A DNA stretch of 64,000 bases, from contig NZ_CP107780.1 in assembly GCF_036345175.1 (NCBI RefSeq), positions 10,855,010 to 10,919,009 of the forward strand, read 5' to 3'. The stretch is from Streptomyces sp. NBC_00576. GTDB taxonomy: Bacteria > Actinomycetota > Actinomycetes > Streptomycetales > Streptomycetaceae. How positions within the stretch are numbered: position 1 is the first letter of the stretch; each line of letters starts with the position of its first letter. A program made the position numbers and the translations under genes. The notes under the pieces are model-generated. The model did not search any database, had not been told where the DNA came from, and was given only the letters and a program-made list of their open reading frames with translations. This document shows positions 63,726 to 64,000 of the stretch, piece by piece.

Positions 63726-64000
63726 TGCCGCCCGGGCCGTAGGCCCATTGGCCGATCCCGCACAGCGGGGCTGGCCGTGTTGGCGCGCAGCGCCACAGGG
63801 TGGCTGAAGCGCAGCGGAGGCCACCAAGCGGGGACGTACCCCCGCAGCTCCGGGAGCACAGCGGACGGAGCGTCACCCGCCTTGCGCAGCAAGGCGGGTG
63901 AGCGGGACGCGCAGCGTCCCGCCAACGCTCCCGCGGAGCGGGAGCGCAACACCCCCGCGCAGCGGGGGTGTTCGCTTGCACATCGCGCAGCGATGTGGTA
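63726..64000. repeat. Streptomyces-type telomere: array of terminal palindromes
   Basis: A dense series of tight inverted repeats: 63874-63900 (CACCCGCCTTG/CAAGGCGGGTG), 63902-63922 (GCGGGACGC/GCGTCCCGC), 63926-63946 (CGCTCCCGC/GCGGGAGCG), 63948-63972 (AACACCCCCGC/GCGGGGGTGTT) and 63979-63997 (CACATCGC/GCGATGTG). Several have a GCA or G-A loop closed by GC pairs. Weaker ones lie at 63726-63870. Read inward from the right this is the order I know from the archetypal Streptomyces chromosome ends. Those ends start CCCGC...GCGGGTACCACATCGC, so about 13 bp of the outermost palindrome lie beyond the window. These hairpins serve end-patching by Tpg/Tap. Confidence 0.88.

Noticed and set aside
63726..64000. 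Reading the terminal palindromes as a CRISPR array or a run of terminators
   Set aside because: The palindromes differ in sequence and have no spacers or constant repeat; their order fits a telomere.
1..64000. tRNA, rRNA or CRISPR arrays
   Set aside because: No cloverleaf-like gene, rRNA stretch or regularly spaced repeat was recognised on either strand.

Overview
The window is high-GC actinobacterial DNA, almost certainly the end of one arm of a linear Streptomyces (or close relative) chromosome or large linear plasmid. The strongest evidence is the last ~270 bases. They are a run of tight inverted repeats with GCGCAGC-type loops that match the conserved Streptomyces telomere palindromes read inwards. 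The window seems to stop about one palindrome short of the DNA end. Neighbouring content fits a sub-telomeric arm: a helicase close to the end (TtrA-like position), a wrecked telomere-associated (Tap-like) gene, many insertion sequences and several conflict systems.

Layout. 0-7.4 kb: edge of a specialised-metabolite cluster (fatty-acyl-AMP ligase running off the left edge, MbtH protein, cation/proton antiporter, Tap-like pseudogene, SDR, GNAT, O-carbamoyltransferase). 7.4-9.1 kb: broken genes (HNH endonuclease tail, beta-propeller-like tail). 9.1-23.4 kb: a Tn7/Tn5053-like transposon island on the minus strand (TniQ with five helicase-associated repeats, TniQ, a TnsA-like protein with lost active-site residues, TnsB, TnsC and a 208-aa accessory protein). 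Its plus-strand cargo is UvrD-like helicase, DarT-like DNA ADP-ribosyltransferase and ADP-ribosylglycohydrolase. 23.4-31.1 kb: IS630, an IS701 fragment, IS21, a lincosamide-nucleotidyltransferase-like gene, and an enlarged ISL3 element carrying a passenger gene. 31-34 kb: ArsR-type regulator and a secreted peptidoglycan-binding protein. 34-39.2 kb: a tyrosine-recombinase operon split by an IS5-type element that carries an ankyrin gene. 39.2-40.6 kb: a clean IS256 copy with 8-bp target duplication. 41-50.3 kb: secreted phospholipase D, a 2.1-kaa RHS polymorphic toxin and a candidate immunity gene. 50.6-53.2 kb: IS5 nested inside ISAs1. 53.4-63.7 kb: hypothetical genes, a P-loop kinase, IS701, an EACC1-caspase-GAF-PAS-GGDEF conflict operon, the helicase and a secreted protein. 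63.7-64 kb: telomere.

The most interesting units are: (1) the EACC1 plus caspase/GAF/PAS/GGDEF-like pair; (2) the helicase-DarT-ARH trio as Tn7-like cargo; (3) the TniQ-(HA)5 fusion, whose repeats resemble those of the telomere-proximal helicase; (4) the TnsA-like protein without catalytic residues; (5) two insertion sequences that appear to carry passenger genes; and (6) a 128-bp copy of the helicase 3' end on the far side of a 5-kb conflict island. All calls come from reading translations and repeats by eye; no database search was run.
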